Of a stretch of 64,000 nucleotides of DNA, positions 55,517-64,000 are shown piece by piece (the stretch's first letter is position 1; each line of letters starts with the position of its first letter). The stretch is from Locusta migratoria (Eukaryota > Arthropoda > Insecta > Orthoptera > Acrididae): positions 658,567,676-658,631,675 of the forward strand of contig CM048744.1 of NCBI GenBank assembly GCA_026315105.1. Direction: 5' to 3'. Position numbers and translations under genes: made by a program. The notes under the pieces are model-generated. The model saw only the letters and a list, made by a program, of their open reading frames with translations, did not search any database and had not been told where the DNA came from.

Positions 55517-55518
<2 letters not shown>

Positions 55519-56651
55519 GTGAAGAATTTATTCAGGAGCTGTTGACGTTTAAATAAAAGACAGTTCAACTTCGTACAGAGTTCTATTTCGGATGACATAA
55601 AACCACAGTGCCTAAGAAATGCAATAACTGAAGAAGAAAAATTACATTTTACACTGAGAAGTACGCAAAAACTAGTGCATTATTTACTATCTGCTCAACA
55701 ACTGGTACGGAACAATCCCAGCGATGTGAATGTTGAAGGTGTGTTGTTATCTCTTGATTGCTGATTTGTGTTGCACTGTGGTCGCATCATTTCGTAATCA
55801 GAAGCAATGCGACTATTATTTTTCTTTCGGTTCTGCTTTATATATTGGAAATGAACTCCCTAAAACTGCTCTGATATGTCCAGAAAATAATTCAATATCA
55901 TATTTGCGTCGCATAAAAGCCTTTAGTAACTTTTGCCTCTTTTCTTTCCTTTCCTTTCCCACTTTTAATATTGAACCATCCTTAGTTTTATTCCGTTTTA
56001 TTTTCTTTGTTGGTACATAACAATCTGTCACCTCTCGTGAAATTGAAGTAAATAAACCTGTCCTGCCAGTATTTTACACAAAACGCTTTATTACTCTACA
56101 TAATCATTTTTAAGAACACCATTTATGTAATTACCGATAGTTAATTTCTTAATTCTTTTAAACATAAACCACCGTTTGTATTTAGTTTTTACTTTAATAG
56201 TTAGGAATTGAGGAAACTGCACTAAGTTGCTACAAAAATGAAGCAAAACGTGTTACAAAATATTAATGGGTGTAGCTTCCTCTGAGTCTTCATTGATATG
56301 CCACATCAAACATTTACAGGCATACACCCGTACTCATAATTAAATAGTTTATCAGAATTTACAAAAAAATTCCCGACTGATTAAACACAGTTCCAGGCCT
56401 ATTATATATTTATTCGTGGAACTTTACAACTCTTCTTCCCTGTTACAAACAACAAATGCAAGTTTCAATCCGATCTGTAGAAGAGACAAGGCAATGATGT
56501 CTTCTGCTTTTAGTTACATCTAATGCAATGATGTCTCAATAAATTAAAACGAACGAAATCTCATTTTACAGTTTCTTGAGGACATATCCCCAAGTGCTTC
56601 AGTGGTTATAAACAATCTTGCTTGTGGTGGCCATTGGAGCAGCAGCTGAAT

Positions 56652-56752
56652 ACTACGTATTTTCACTGTAGTGTTTTTAAAGAAAACGCATATTGCTACT
56701 GCTAGAAGTAAAAGGCGTTTTCTTTACAAACACTACAGTGAAAATACATAGT
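56652..56752. repeat. Hairpin, 38-bp arms
   Basis: Arms 56652-56689 and 56715-56752 (TTTTCACTGTAGTGTTTTTA and its inverse) around 25 bp, inside the Harbinger-like element. Confidence 0.88.
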
Positions 56753-56939
56753 TACAAACAATGCACATATGAATCCATTCCTTGATAAATACGTTTCGTG
56801 CACTTACTCGTCCTGTTCAACTACTGTGCTGTAGCTTTCCAGATATCTTTCACTAAAACATTTCTGTACTCGTTATTTCCTGCGTCAAATATTACAGGAT
56901 ATGTTGCTACTCTGTTTACGGACTTCTTTTCGTCAGAGT

Positions 56940-57121
56940 TCAAACTTTCAAATGTTTGTAGAGCTTATGGGACTTAACTAAACGGTCATCAGTCCCTAGA
57001 CTTACAAACTACTTATGAACTAGCTTATAATAAAGACGGCACAAACTGCCATGCCCGTCGGGGAACAGCCTCGCGTATCGTAGGATAGCGCCTCAATGCG
57101 CTCGGCCACTCCGCCGCGGCT
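56940..57121 (-). mobile_element. SINE-C-like copy inside the Harbinger-like element
   Basis: Antisense copy with diverged tRNA part (GTAGGATAGCGCCTCAATGC), head GCCACTCCGCCGCGGC. Exact 9-bp TSD CGTCAGAGT at 56931-56939 and 57122-57130. Confidence 0.9.
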
Positions 57122-57412
57122 CGTCAGAGTCTGAAGAGCTCATTTCCCTTGGGTGTTGTCATAAAAACGGTCTCCGGCGGGGGGTCGGGTCGGCGGCAGC
57201 GACACCACTGGTTCGGGACCGGATGGCCGCCGGTCGCCGGAGCAGGTATACGGCGACCGGTGTCGCCGCCGCCGCGTTCCGAATCGCTCGCATTGCAAAC
57301 AACGGGGACCAGTGGTGCCGCCTGTCGCGGCTCAGCGACGACTGCCGCTTGCCGCCGCGTTCTGAATCGCACCTTTAGACCGCTGGGCTACTCCACCGCG
57401 GCGGCGTGGTAG

Positions 57413-57573
57413 TGGCCGCTCGCGGTTCTGGTTGCGACTGCACTGCCCTCCACACTACGTTGGTGCGCCTATAAAGCAGGCACTAGCGGATGGCTACACT
57501 TGGTCCCACAGTTCGGATTGGTTAGGCACTGTCACATGTAGCTTCTCGCGAAGCAGTGCCATGTTACAGCGCC
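57413..57573. other. Short unassigned stretch
   Basis: Moderately GC-rich; nothing recognised. Confidence 0.4.
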
Positions 57574-58292
57574 GTCTAGCACAGGGTGGCCAGATTTCCG
57601 AAATCAAAATACGGGACATCAATTAGAAGCTGATATGAAGCCACATTTTGTGAAACGTTACGTAAATACTGTATCAGTAAAACAGATTTGAGTTCAAATT
57701 TTCGGTGCACACAACAGCTACATACACCACCATAGCGTTTTGTTAAGACTCGCACTGAAAAATGGGTAAAAATACGTTGCATTACTAATGGTGTAAATAT
57801 TCTATTCTTGTCACATACGTAAATTTTATATAATCTTTGATTAGGATTGAAAGCTATTACTATGTTCATAACTCACATATTTTTCACTCTCTCCACTACA
57901 TTTTTCAGAAGAATGGAAGTCATTTCGAAATATGATAATTTCAAACACAGTTTTATGAAAATCAATAGATTCAGAATTGAAAGTGTTATGGATATAATTA
58001 CAACTAAGGCTTACGTTTAGGATGCTTCATATGTTGTTTTCATCAATCCATAAAGCAATAGCGTCAGACAGACACTGTGCAAAGGTAATTATGAGCTGAT
58101 AACTTTGCAGCAGATATGAAATAAAGACAGTATTTTTAAATTCGTGTCTTACCGCTTGATATACGTTTTTAACATCGATCTCTGAATGCACTCCATTGAC
58201 TTGAGGAAAGAATTAAGTTTCGTTGCATATAAACTTAACAAGATTTCCTCAGCAGGAAGTCGCTTACTTGATCGTATATGAATATACCGTTC

Positions 58293-58494
58293 AAATGTTC
58301 AAATGTTTGTAAAGCTTATGGGACTTAACTACGGGGTCATCAATCCCTAAACTTACAAACTACTTATGAACTACTTACGAACTAGGACGGCACAAATATC
58401 CATGTCCGAGGGGGCATTCGAACCCTCGACCGTAGTGGCCGTGCTGACCGTGACTGGAGCGCTTCAGTCACCTCGGCCACCGCGGCCGGCGATG
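58293..58494 (-). mobile_element. SINE-A inside the hAT-like element
   Basis: Antisense copy, exact 9-bp TSD ATACCGTTC at 58284-58292 and 58495-58503. Confidence 0.94.
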
Positions 58495-58918
58495 ATACCG
58501 TTCTCACGTTTTGCAACTAAAGATATCATACTTTATGAACACGTTTTACTCTAAATAACTAGGCTGTGTGTGTTGGACAACATCAAACCGACGTCTACTG
58601 TCGACCGAAAAAGTACTTCTATTCAGTGTAGAAATTTCTCGCTTTGCTATTGTAATTTCGAAAATGAAAACTCGCCTTGGTTCATTTTGGTAGTTATGTG
58701 TAAAAGTAACGCAACTGGTGACTCTTAATTGCTTTAAAACGACAAATGTAAATATGTTCTGAATCAATGACCAATGCACAACTGCTTGCCACTTGAAATC
58801 ACTACGTAGTACTAAACAAAGATCTTCATGACACATTCCTCTTACACTTTGCTTCAATCAAAATGTGTAATTTTATTTATCCTTTGGCTAAGATCACATA
58901 TCGAGGTTTCGTTTGTTT

Positions 58919-58919
<1 letters not shown>

Positions 58920-58962
<43 letters not shown>
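58920..58962. repeat. T43 homopolymer
   Basis: Forty-three consecutive T. Confidence 0.95.
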
Positions 58963-58963
<1 letters not shown>

Positions 58964-59216
58964 TGGTATATGTTACCTAAAAACACAACGTTTCGAAAAT
59001 ACGGGACGGCTAAAGAAAAACGGGACAAAATACGTCCCGTATTTGTTTTCTAGGGTCAACGGGACACTTAGGGTAAATAACGGACGATCCCGTAAAGTAC
59101 GGGACGTCTGGTCACACTAATCTAGCAGGAAGTTGTTGTCTTCGTTGTTTTGATTTCTCTTTGCGTCCGTAGGCTTGTTTGTGTGAGAGACTTTGGAACC
59201 CGCCTTGGCTGCCTGT

Positions 59217-59417
59217 AGCCGGCCGCGGTGGCCAAACGGTCTGCGGCGCTCCAGTCACGGTCTACACGGCCACTACGGTCGGGGGTTCGAATCCCCCCTC
59301 GGGCATGGAGATTTGTGCTGTCTTTAGTATTAGCTAGATCATAGGTAGTTTCTAAGTTTAGGGACTGATGACCCCGTAGTTAAGTCCCATAAGTTCTACA
59401 GACATTCACAATTTTGA
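59217..59417 (+). mobile_element. SINE-A, full length
   Basis: Sense copy with the variant head GGCCGCGGTGGCCAAACGGT. 8-bp TSD CTGCCTGT at 59209-59216 and 59418-59425. Confidence 0.92.
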
Positions 59418-59544
59418 CTGCCTGTTGTGTGGGCACTCTACACAGTAAGAGGCCGCTACAGAATAGGCCTATGGGGCGTTCATATAAGAACGTACAAAAA
59501 TTTAATAGGGCAATTTGCTGTCTCAACTGTTTACTTGTGGATTC

Positions 59545-60182
59545 TCTCTCTTTCGTTCTCAATCCGAAGATTGGTTGCCAGCAAATCTTCTCCTCCACAC
59601 TTCTCTGTTCTCGGATAGCCTCTTCATTTCCTAATATGATTCCACTCGTATATCTCTTTGAATCTGTTTCAAGTACTGCATTCTGGGTGTTCCTCTGCCT
59701 CTTTTTCCTTCTACCACCGCCGGCCGCGGTGGCCGAGGAGACTAAGGCGCTCCAGTCACGGTCTGCACGGCCACTACGGTCGGGGGTTCGAATCCCCCCT
59801 CGGACATGGATATTTGTGCCGTCCTAGTTAGTAAGTAGTTCATAAGTAGTTTGTAAGTTTAGGGACTGATGACCCCGTAGTTAAGTCCCATAGACTATAC
59901 AAACAAGCCAAGCCTTCTACCATCCCTTCCATAATATTAATTATAAACTCATTGTGCCTATACAGATGACCTATTAACTTGTCTCTTCTCTTCATTATCG
60001 TTTTCACAAGTGCTCTTTTTTCGCCGATTCTTCTAAGAACTTCTTCGTTTGTCATATTGGCCGTCCAATGGATTTTCTGCATCCTCCTCCAACACCACAA
60101 TTCAAATGCTTCTAGTCTTCTCTTGTCGAAAACGCCGAGTGTCCAAGTTTCGGAGCCATACAATGCCACACTCCACACAGCG
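59545..60182 (-). pseudogene. RTE LINE C-terminus, split by a SINE
   Basis: Minus strand, from WSVALYGSETWTLGVFDKRR and FELWCWRRMQKIHWTANMTN through RIGEKRALVKTIMKRRDKLI (60182-59923). Beyond the SINE it continues with KRGRGTPRMQYLKQIQRDIR and MKRLSENREVWRRRFAGNQS-like sequence (about 59715-59565). It is a different RTE subfamily from the 24.7-kb copy. Its 3' hairpin is CAATC/GATTG instead of CAGTC/GACTG. 5'-truncated and abutting a Tc1 relic. Confidence 0.82.
59717..59912 (+). mobile_element. SINE-A inside the RTE LINE
   Basis: Sense copy, near consensus. Exact 10-bp TSD CCTTCTACCA at 59707-59716 and 59913-59922. Confidence 0.95.
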
Positions 60183-60720
60183 AGGCACCACGGGACAGCT
60201 ATAACACTGAAAAAGTCAATATCGTTGCATTTCGTGTGAACACCTCTGACAGAAAGTACAGTTGCACACCTGCGTGGCATGGACAGTATGAGGTTGTCAA
60301 TCAGCTCTTGAGGGATATTTGGCCATTCTTCCATGAGAGCAAAATGCAGCTCGTTGTGGAAGATGCTGGCCTGGCCGCAATGTGTTTTCCAAGTGCGTCC
60401 CAGATAAACACAGTCGGCTTTAGGTCCGGTGAACGAACTGGCCACTCCATTCGTTCAATTCCCTCAGCTTGAAGCATGTTGTTCACCAGAGCAGCTCTGT
60501 GGGGACGAACGTTACCGTCCGTCAGTAGAAACCCATCTCATATGGCATAAGTGTAGGGCACAACGAAACGTTGAAGCATCTCAATACCTCTGAGCAGTCC
60601 AAGCGCCATTCTGAACGTCATAGAAGTCCGTACTCCCGCCAATACCACACTATTCGCCCACAGCCATGATAAGGTGATGTTTCCCGCAGATAGGCAGGAT
60701 TGTCCCAAGTGCAGAAAACC
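60183..60720 (-). pseudogene. Tc1-like transposase, C-terminal half, catalytic residues lost
   Basis: Minus strand: CGRIVWYWREYGLL, then after frame changes a TDGNVRPHRAALVNNMLQAE-like stretch, GIERMEWPVRSPDLKPTVFI and WDALGKHIAARPAS (60486-60301). A shift leads to LHFALMEEWPNIPQELIDNL and SMPRRCATVLSVRGVHTKC (60445 frame). In the Tc1 family (DD34E) the second aspartate sits in DDN and the glutamate in PIEHxWD. Here they read DGN and PTVFIWD, so both are mutated. The relic directly joins the RTE fragment at about 60182. Confidence 0.83.
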
Positions 60721-61089
60721 TTATGAAACCCTCTTTTTGTTTGGATTTTGATGACTCCCCCTTCGAAAAAAAAAAATAAAATAAAATAAAAAATCAGGAA
60801 GTTCATGTAGCATGTGTCCATACCTGACCCTGCAAAAGCAGAAATGCTGTTTCTAAAGATGTGAAAACGAATGGTCGCCAATTACTGCCAAAAACTTGTA
60901 TGCAGGTCTTCACGTTCAGTTGTTGAACTATTGCTGATATTAGATTATTCCTAGACTCTGCCTAGTCAGGAAATTAAGCCTCGGAGCAAAGCCTTATTCG
61001 GAAAATGAAATATCAGCAATAACTGATGCATTACTCTGAGAACTATGCGTCATGAGAAGAATTTTCAGGAAGTGTAGTTCGTCAACAAA
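60721..61089. other. Unassigned sequence
   Basis: Possibly more of the Tc1 element at its left edge; otherwise nothing recognised. Confidence 0.35.
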
Positions 61090-61345
61090 GGAAGTAGGTT
61101 ACAAAATACTCGTTCGGTCAACGCTTGAGTATTGGTCATCAGCACGAAAGCGTTAGACGATCAGGAAACTCTAGTGGCAGATGTCGCAAGAGAGGCGTTC
61201 TGTATCACGATACCAACTTCTGTCAAAGTTTCGATAGCATACGTTTCTCGAGTTATCAACCAATATATTGCATCTTTCCACGTATATCTCGAGAATGTCA
61301 ATGTAAGGACAAAATTAGAGAGATTAGAGCCCACACGGAGGCTTA
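61090..61345 (+). pseudogene. CR1-like LINE, heavily decayed
   Basis: Weak but ordered similarity to the CR1-like copies: TCGGTCAACGCTTGAGTATT (RSTLEYW) at about 61115, then KIREIRAHTEAYR near 61312-61350. Ends in a TTA-repeat. Confidence 0.6.
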
Positions 61346-61441
61346 CCGGTAATTTTATTATTATTATTATTATTATTAAAGATAGTATTCGATATACAAT
61401 AACACTTCGCTAACTGAATTTCTCTTTAATTTCTCTCTCTC

Positions 61442-61443
<2 letters not shown>

Positions 61444-61487
<44 letters not shown>
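61444..61487. repeat. T44 homopolymer
   Basis: Forty-four consecutive T directly beside the 3' end of the following antisense SINE. On the minus strand it would be an A tail. Confidence 0.95.
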
Positions 61488-61489
61488 CA

Positions 61490-61670
61490 AAAAGATTCTA
61501 AATCTATCGGACTCAACTTCGAGGTTATCACTCCGTAGCTTAAAAAACTACTTAGACTAAGTTAAACTAACCTAAGTACAACAGAAACACCCATGTCCTA
61601 AGGGGGGGGGGGGATGGACTCGATCCCCCGACGGCGGACAGCCGCGCGCACCGCAGCCAACGCCAGCTAG
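61490..61670 (-). mobile_element. Decayed SINE-B-like copy
   Basis: Antisense: GAGGTTATCACTCCGTAGCT, AAACTAACCTAAGTACAACA, poly-G run, then CTCGATCCCCCGACGGCGGA. TSD not resolved. Confidence 0.75.
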
Positions 61671-61709
61671 ATACAAGGCCTGTGCGCTTCCTGCCAAGAG
61701 TAGTCATAA

Positions 61710-62030
61710 CACAAGCAAACTATTTGTCTTATGTAGCGTTGTACTGAGTTTGGGAATACGTGCACATTGCACAGTGTTTAAGAATGTTCTTAATGTTATT
61801 TATGTGATTCTCCGTGAGGATTTTTGCTGGTATGAGACAAAATGCCTAATATGAATTGTCCGATGCCAATATCGGTAAGATATCTTACTAATAGTTCATA
61901 AATATCTTATACCACAAATTTGTATTTGAATCACATAAATAACATTAAGAACATTATGAAACACCGTGTGCAACGTGCATGTATTCCCAAACTCAGTACA
62001 ACGGTACGCAAGACAAATAGAATGCTTGTG
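61710..62030. repeat. Foldback, about 101-bp arms
   Basis: Arms 61710-61810 and 61928-62030 (TACTGAGTTTGGGAATACGT; AATGTTATTTATGTGATTC and inverses) around 117 bp. No coding. Confidence 0.87.
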
Positions 62031-62229
62031 CCATGTGTCCATCAGCTGCTGCAGCTATTGCTGAGTCGCGCAGTTGATCCCTGACGGTTGCAGTATTTCG
62101 TCCATGACGGCGTCGTGCATCTGAAGGACAAGGTCTAATAGATATCCTCGGAGAAAATATAAAAATGCAGCACGTGAAGCAGGCAAAAGGAGTACAGACG
62201 TCTGAAAATTTTAATATTACTGGCTAAGC

Positions 62230-63890
62230 AGTAGTGACTTGAGGAGAAATGCAAGACCGTAAAGACTGTACAAATAGGGGAAAGATAAATACCACCTACA
62301 GGAAAATAAAAGAGACATTTGGAGACAAGAAAAGCAGCGGTATGAATATCAAGAATTCACTGGAAAAACAGTACTAAGCAAAGTAGGGAAAGCTGGAAGG
62401 TGGAAGGAATATATAGAAGGCCTGTACAAAGGAAATAAATTTGAAGGTAGTATTCTAGAAATGGAAGACGAAGTAGAGGAAGATGAGATAGGAGATACTA
62501 TACTGCGAGAGGAATTTGACAGAGCACTAAAAGATTTGAGTAGAAACAAGGGCCCTGGAGTAGATGATGTTCCGTCTGAACTGCTGATGTCGGTTAGGAG
62601 AGCCAGCCGTGAAAAAATTGTATCACCTGGTATGCAAGATGTATGAGACAGGGGAAATACCCTCAGACTTCCAGAAGAATATGGCAATTCCAATTCCAAA
62701 GAAAGCAAGTGTAGACAAGTGTGAAAATTACAGAACTATCAGTCTAATAACTCATGGGTGCAAAATACTAACACGAATTATTTACAGACGAGTGGAAACA
62801 CTTGTGGAATCCGACCTTGGGAAAGATCCGTTTGGATTTAGAAGAAATGTAGCAACACGCAACGCAATACTCACATTACGACTTATTTTAAGGAAACGGA
62901 AACCAATGTTTTTACCATTTGTAGATTGGGAAATCGCTTTTGACAATGTTGACTGGAATCCACTCTTTCAAATTCTGAAGGTATCAGGGGGAAAATATAG
63001 GAAGCGAAGAGTTATATTCAACCAAAAACCAGACAGCGGTTATTAGAGTTGAAGGGCATGGAAGGGTCGCAGCGGTTGGGAAGGGGGTAAGACAGGGTTG
63101 TTCTCTTTCCCCAATGCTGTTCAATCTGTACATTGAGCAAGCTGTCAAGGAATTGCAAGGAGACATTTCGAGAGGGAAATAAAGTCCAGGGAGAGAGAAT
63201 AAAAACCTTGCGGTTTGTTAACGACGTAGTAATTCTGTTACAGACAGCAAAGAACCTGGAAGAGCAATCAAACGGAATGGACAGTGTCTTGAAAGGATGA
63301 ATATTAACAAGAGTAAAACGAGGGTAATGGAATGTAATGTTAGAAAATCAGGCGACGCTGAAGAAATTAGATTAGGCAATGAAACAATAAAATGAGTAAA
63401 TGAATTTTGCTATTTGGGTTCAAGATAACTTCTAATGGCCGGAGTAAAGAAGATATACAATGCAGAATGGTTATGCGAAGAAAAGCGTTTCTGAAGAAGC
63501 GAAATTTATTTACATCGAACATTAGTTTAAATGTCAGGAAGTGCGTTCTTGAAAGCATTTGTGTGGAGTGTAGCATTGTATGGGAGTGAAACATGGACGA
63601 TGAGGAGTTCAGACCTAAAGATGATAGAAGCTTTTGAAATGTGGTGCTACAGACGAATGATGAAAGATGGGTAGATCACGTAACTAATGATGAGGTGCTT
63701 AACCGAATTGGGGAGAAAAGGAATTTCTGGCATATTCTAAGAGAAGGTTGGACACACTCTGAGACATAAAGGAATCGTTAACTTAGCGTCAGAAGGAAGC
63801 ACGTGTGGTAAAAATAGTAGATGGAGACGGAGGAACGAATACAGTAACCAGATTCAAAAGGATGTAGGTTGCCGTACGTATTCTCAGTGT
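62230..63890 (+). pseudogene. RTE LINE, linker and RT domain, frameshifted
   Basis: Longest RTE copy here. Linker: YRKIKETFGDKKSSGMNI-type sequence at about 62300, WKEYIEGLYKGNKFEG, EEFDRALKDLSRNKGPGVDD (62461-62646). RT: MYETGEIPSDFQKNMAIPIP and YRTISLITHGCKILTRIIYR (62609-63046), FVDWEIAFDNVDW (motif A). After a frameshift at about 63035, GKGVRQGCSLSPMLFNLYIE follows. Motif C reads LRFVNDVVIL, so FADD has become FVND with loss of the first aspartate. The C-terminal GSETW and WCYRRM blocks are still legible to about 63880. The expected NQSPD end is missing: a SINE 3' half starts at about 63893. Confidence 0.85.
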
Positions 63891-63892
63891 AG

Positions 63893-64000
63893 CACTACGG
63901 TCGGGGGTTCGAATCCCCCCTCGGGCATGGATATTTGTGCCGTCCTAGTTTGTAAGTAGTTCATAAGTAGTTTGTAAGTTTAGGGACTGATGACCCCGTA
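63893..64000 (+). mobile_element. SINE-A, 5'-truncated, cut by the window end
   Basis: It begins at the B-box region (CACTACGGTCGGGGGTTCG), lacks the head and A box, and continues in consensus to the last base (GGGACTGATGACCCCGTA). Confidence 0.9.

Larger units (their letters stand above)
55187..57374. mobile_element. PIF/Harbinger-like element, 2.2 kb, GC-rich ends
   Basis: Ends AGGTGCGAGTCCGAACACGG and the inverse of AGGTGCGATTCAGAACGCGG, with 3-bp TSD TTA (55184-55186, 57375-57377), as in the element at 14487-15402 but with different TIR sequence. The outer 200-250 bp are strongly GC-rich; the interior is AT-rich. The minus frame 56031-55816 (MTDCYVPTKKIKRNKTKDGS) is a short basic frame I cannot assign. 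I recognise no transposase, so it is probably non-autonomous. Confidence 0.8.
54998..57402 (-). mobile_element. SINE-B split by a Harbinger-like element
   Basis: Antisense SINE-B: tail to B box at 54998-55186 (with (CA)n 55092-55122) and head at 57378-57402 (GACCGCTGGGCTACTCCACC). Exact 10-bp TSD GGCGTGGTAG at 54988-54997 and 57403-57412 proves both parts are one insertion. Confidence 0.95.
57582..59119. mobile_element. hAT-like element with a SINE inside
   Basis: Ends CAGGGTGGCCAGATTTCC (left) and the inverse of TAGTGTGACCAGACGTCC (right) are flanked by an 8-bp TSD GTCTAGCA/ATCTAGCA (57574-57581, 59120-59127). YAGNG ends plus an 8-bp TSD fit hAT. Sub-terminal ACGGGAC motifs repeat near both ends. 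No intact transposase; T43 at 58920-58962. Confidence 0.82.

Overview
The window looks like nuclear DNA of a large, repeat-swollen insect genome. The dense tRNA-derived SINEs, BovB-like RTE LINEs, CR1-like LINEs, mariner/Tc1, hAT, PIF/Harbinger, piggyBac and Helitron relics and long simple repeats suggest an orthopteran (grasshopper or locust); that assignment is inference from family knowledge. I found no convincing host protein-coding gene, functional tRNA or rRNA gene, LTR retrotransposon, virus or CRISPR array. The window reads as intergenic or deep intronic sequence. Four GC-rich patches (about 21060-21420, 26100-26420, 37300-37680, 47390-47720) are the only places where a host promoter or exon seems possible.

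Layout. 1-16 kb: an RTE 3' end (2.6 kb), a mariner relic (3.5-4.8 kb), more RTE pieces (8.0-9.7 kb) split by a SINE, a CR1 relic (12.7-13.2 kb) and a PIF/Harbinger-like element (14.5-15.4 kb). 16-30 kb: two large foldback structures, tRNA-SINEs, a CR1 LINE split by a SINE, a hAT-like element holding a SINE, the best RTE copy (24.7-26.0 kb) and a Helitron followed by a broken relative. 30-46 kb: an I-group LINE fragment with a complete RNase H domain flanked by a direct repeat of about 240 bp, a SINE/piggyBac-like/SINE triple nest, a Tc1 relic, a hAT-like element with a SINE, a DD41D-type Tc1/mariner deletion derivative with long terminal repeats, and a Jockey-like LINE split by a SINE and by a mariner that itself holds a SINE. 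46-64 kb: an unclassified element with inverted repeats, a dimeric tRNA-repeat composite, a SINE split by a 2.2-kb Harbinger-like element that holds another SINE, a hAT-like element with a SINE, an RTE relic abutting a Tc1 relic, and a long decayed RTE copy.

Terms used below. SINE-A has a GGCCGCGGTGGCCGAG head and a GGGACT/AGTCCC 3' stem. SINE-B has a GCCGCGGTGGAGTAGCCGAG head and a CGGACT/GTCCG 3' stem. SINE-C to SINE-H and J are other tRNA-related repeats named here for convenience. TSD means target-site duplication.

How the parts relate. The SINEs carry pol III A- and B-box sequences but encode no protein, so they must borrow LINE machinery. Several SINE families share a 3' stem-loop whose stem covaries between families and whose core (GGACTGATGACC) resembles the 3' terminus of the RTE LINEs here (GGACTGAAGACC). 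That is the most interesting lead in the window. Exact TSDs allow the order of many nested insertions to be read directly.
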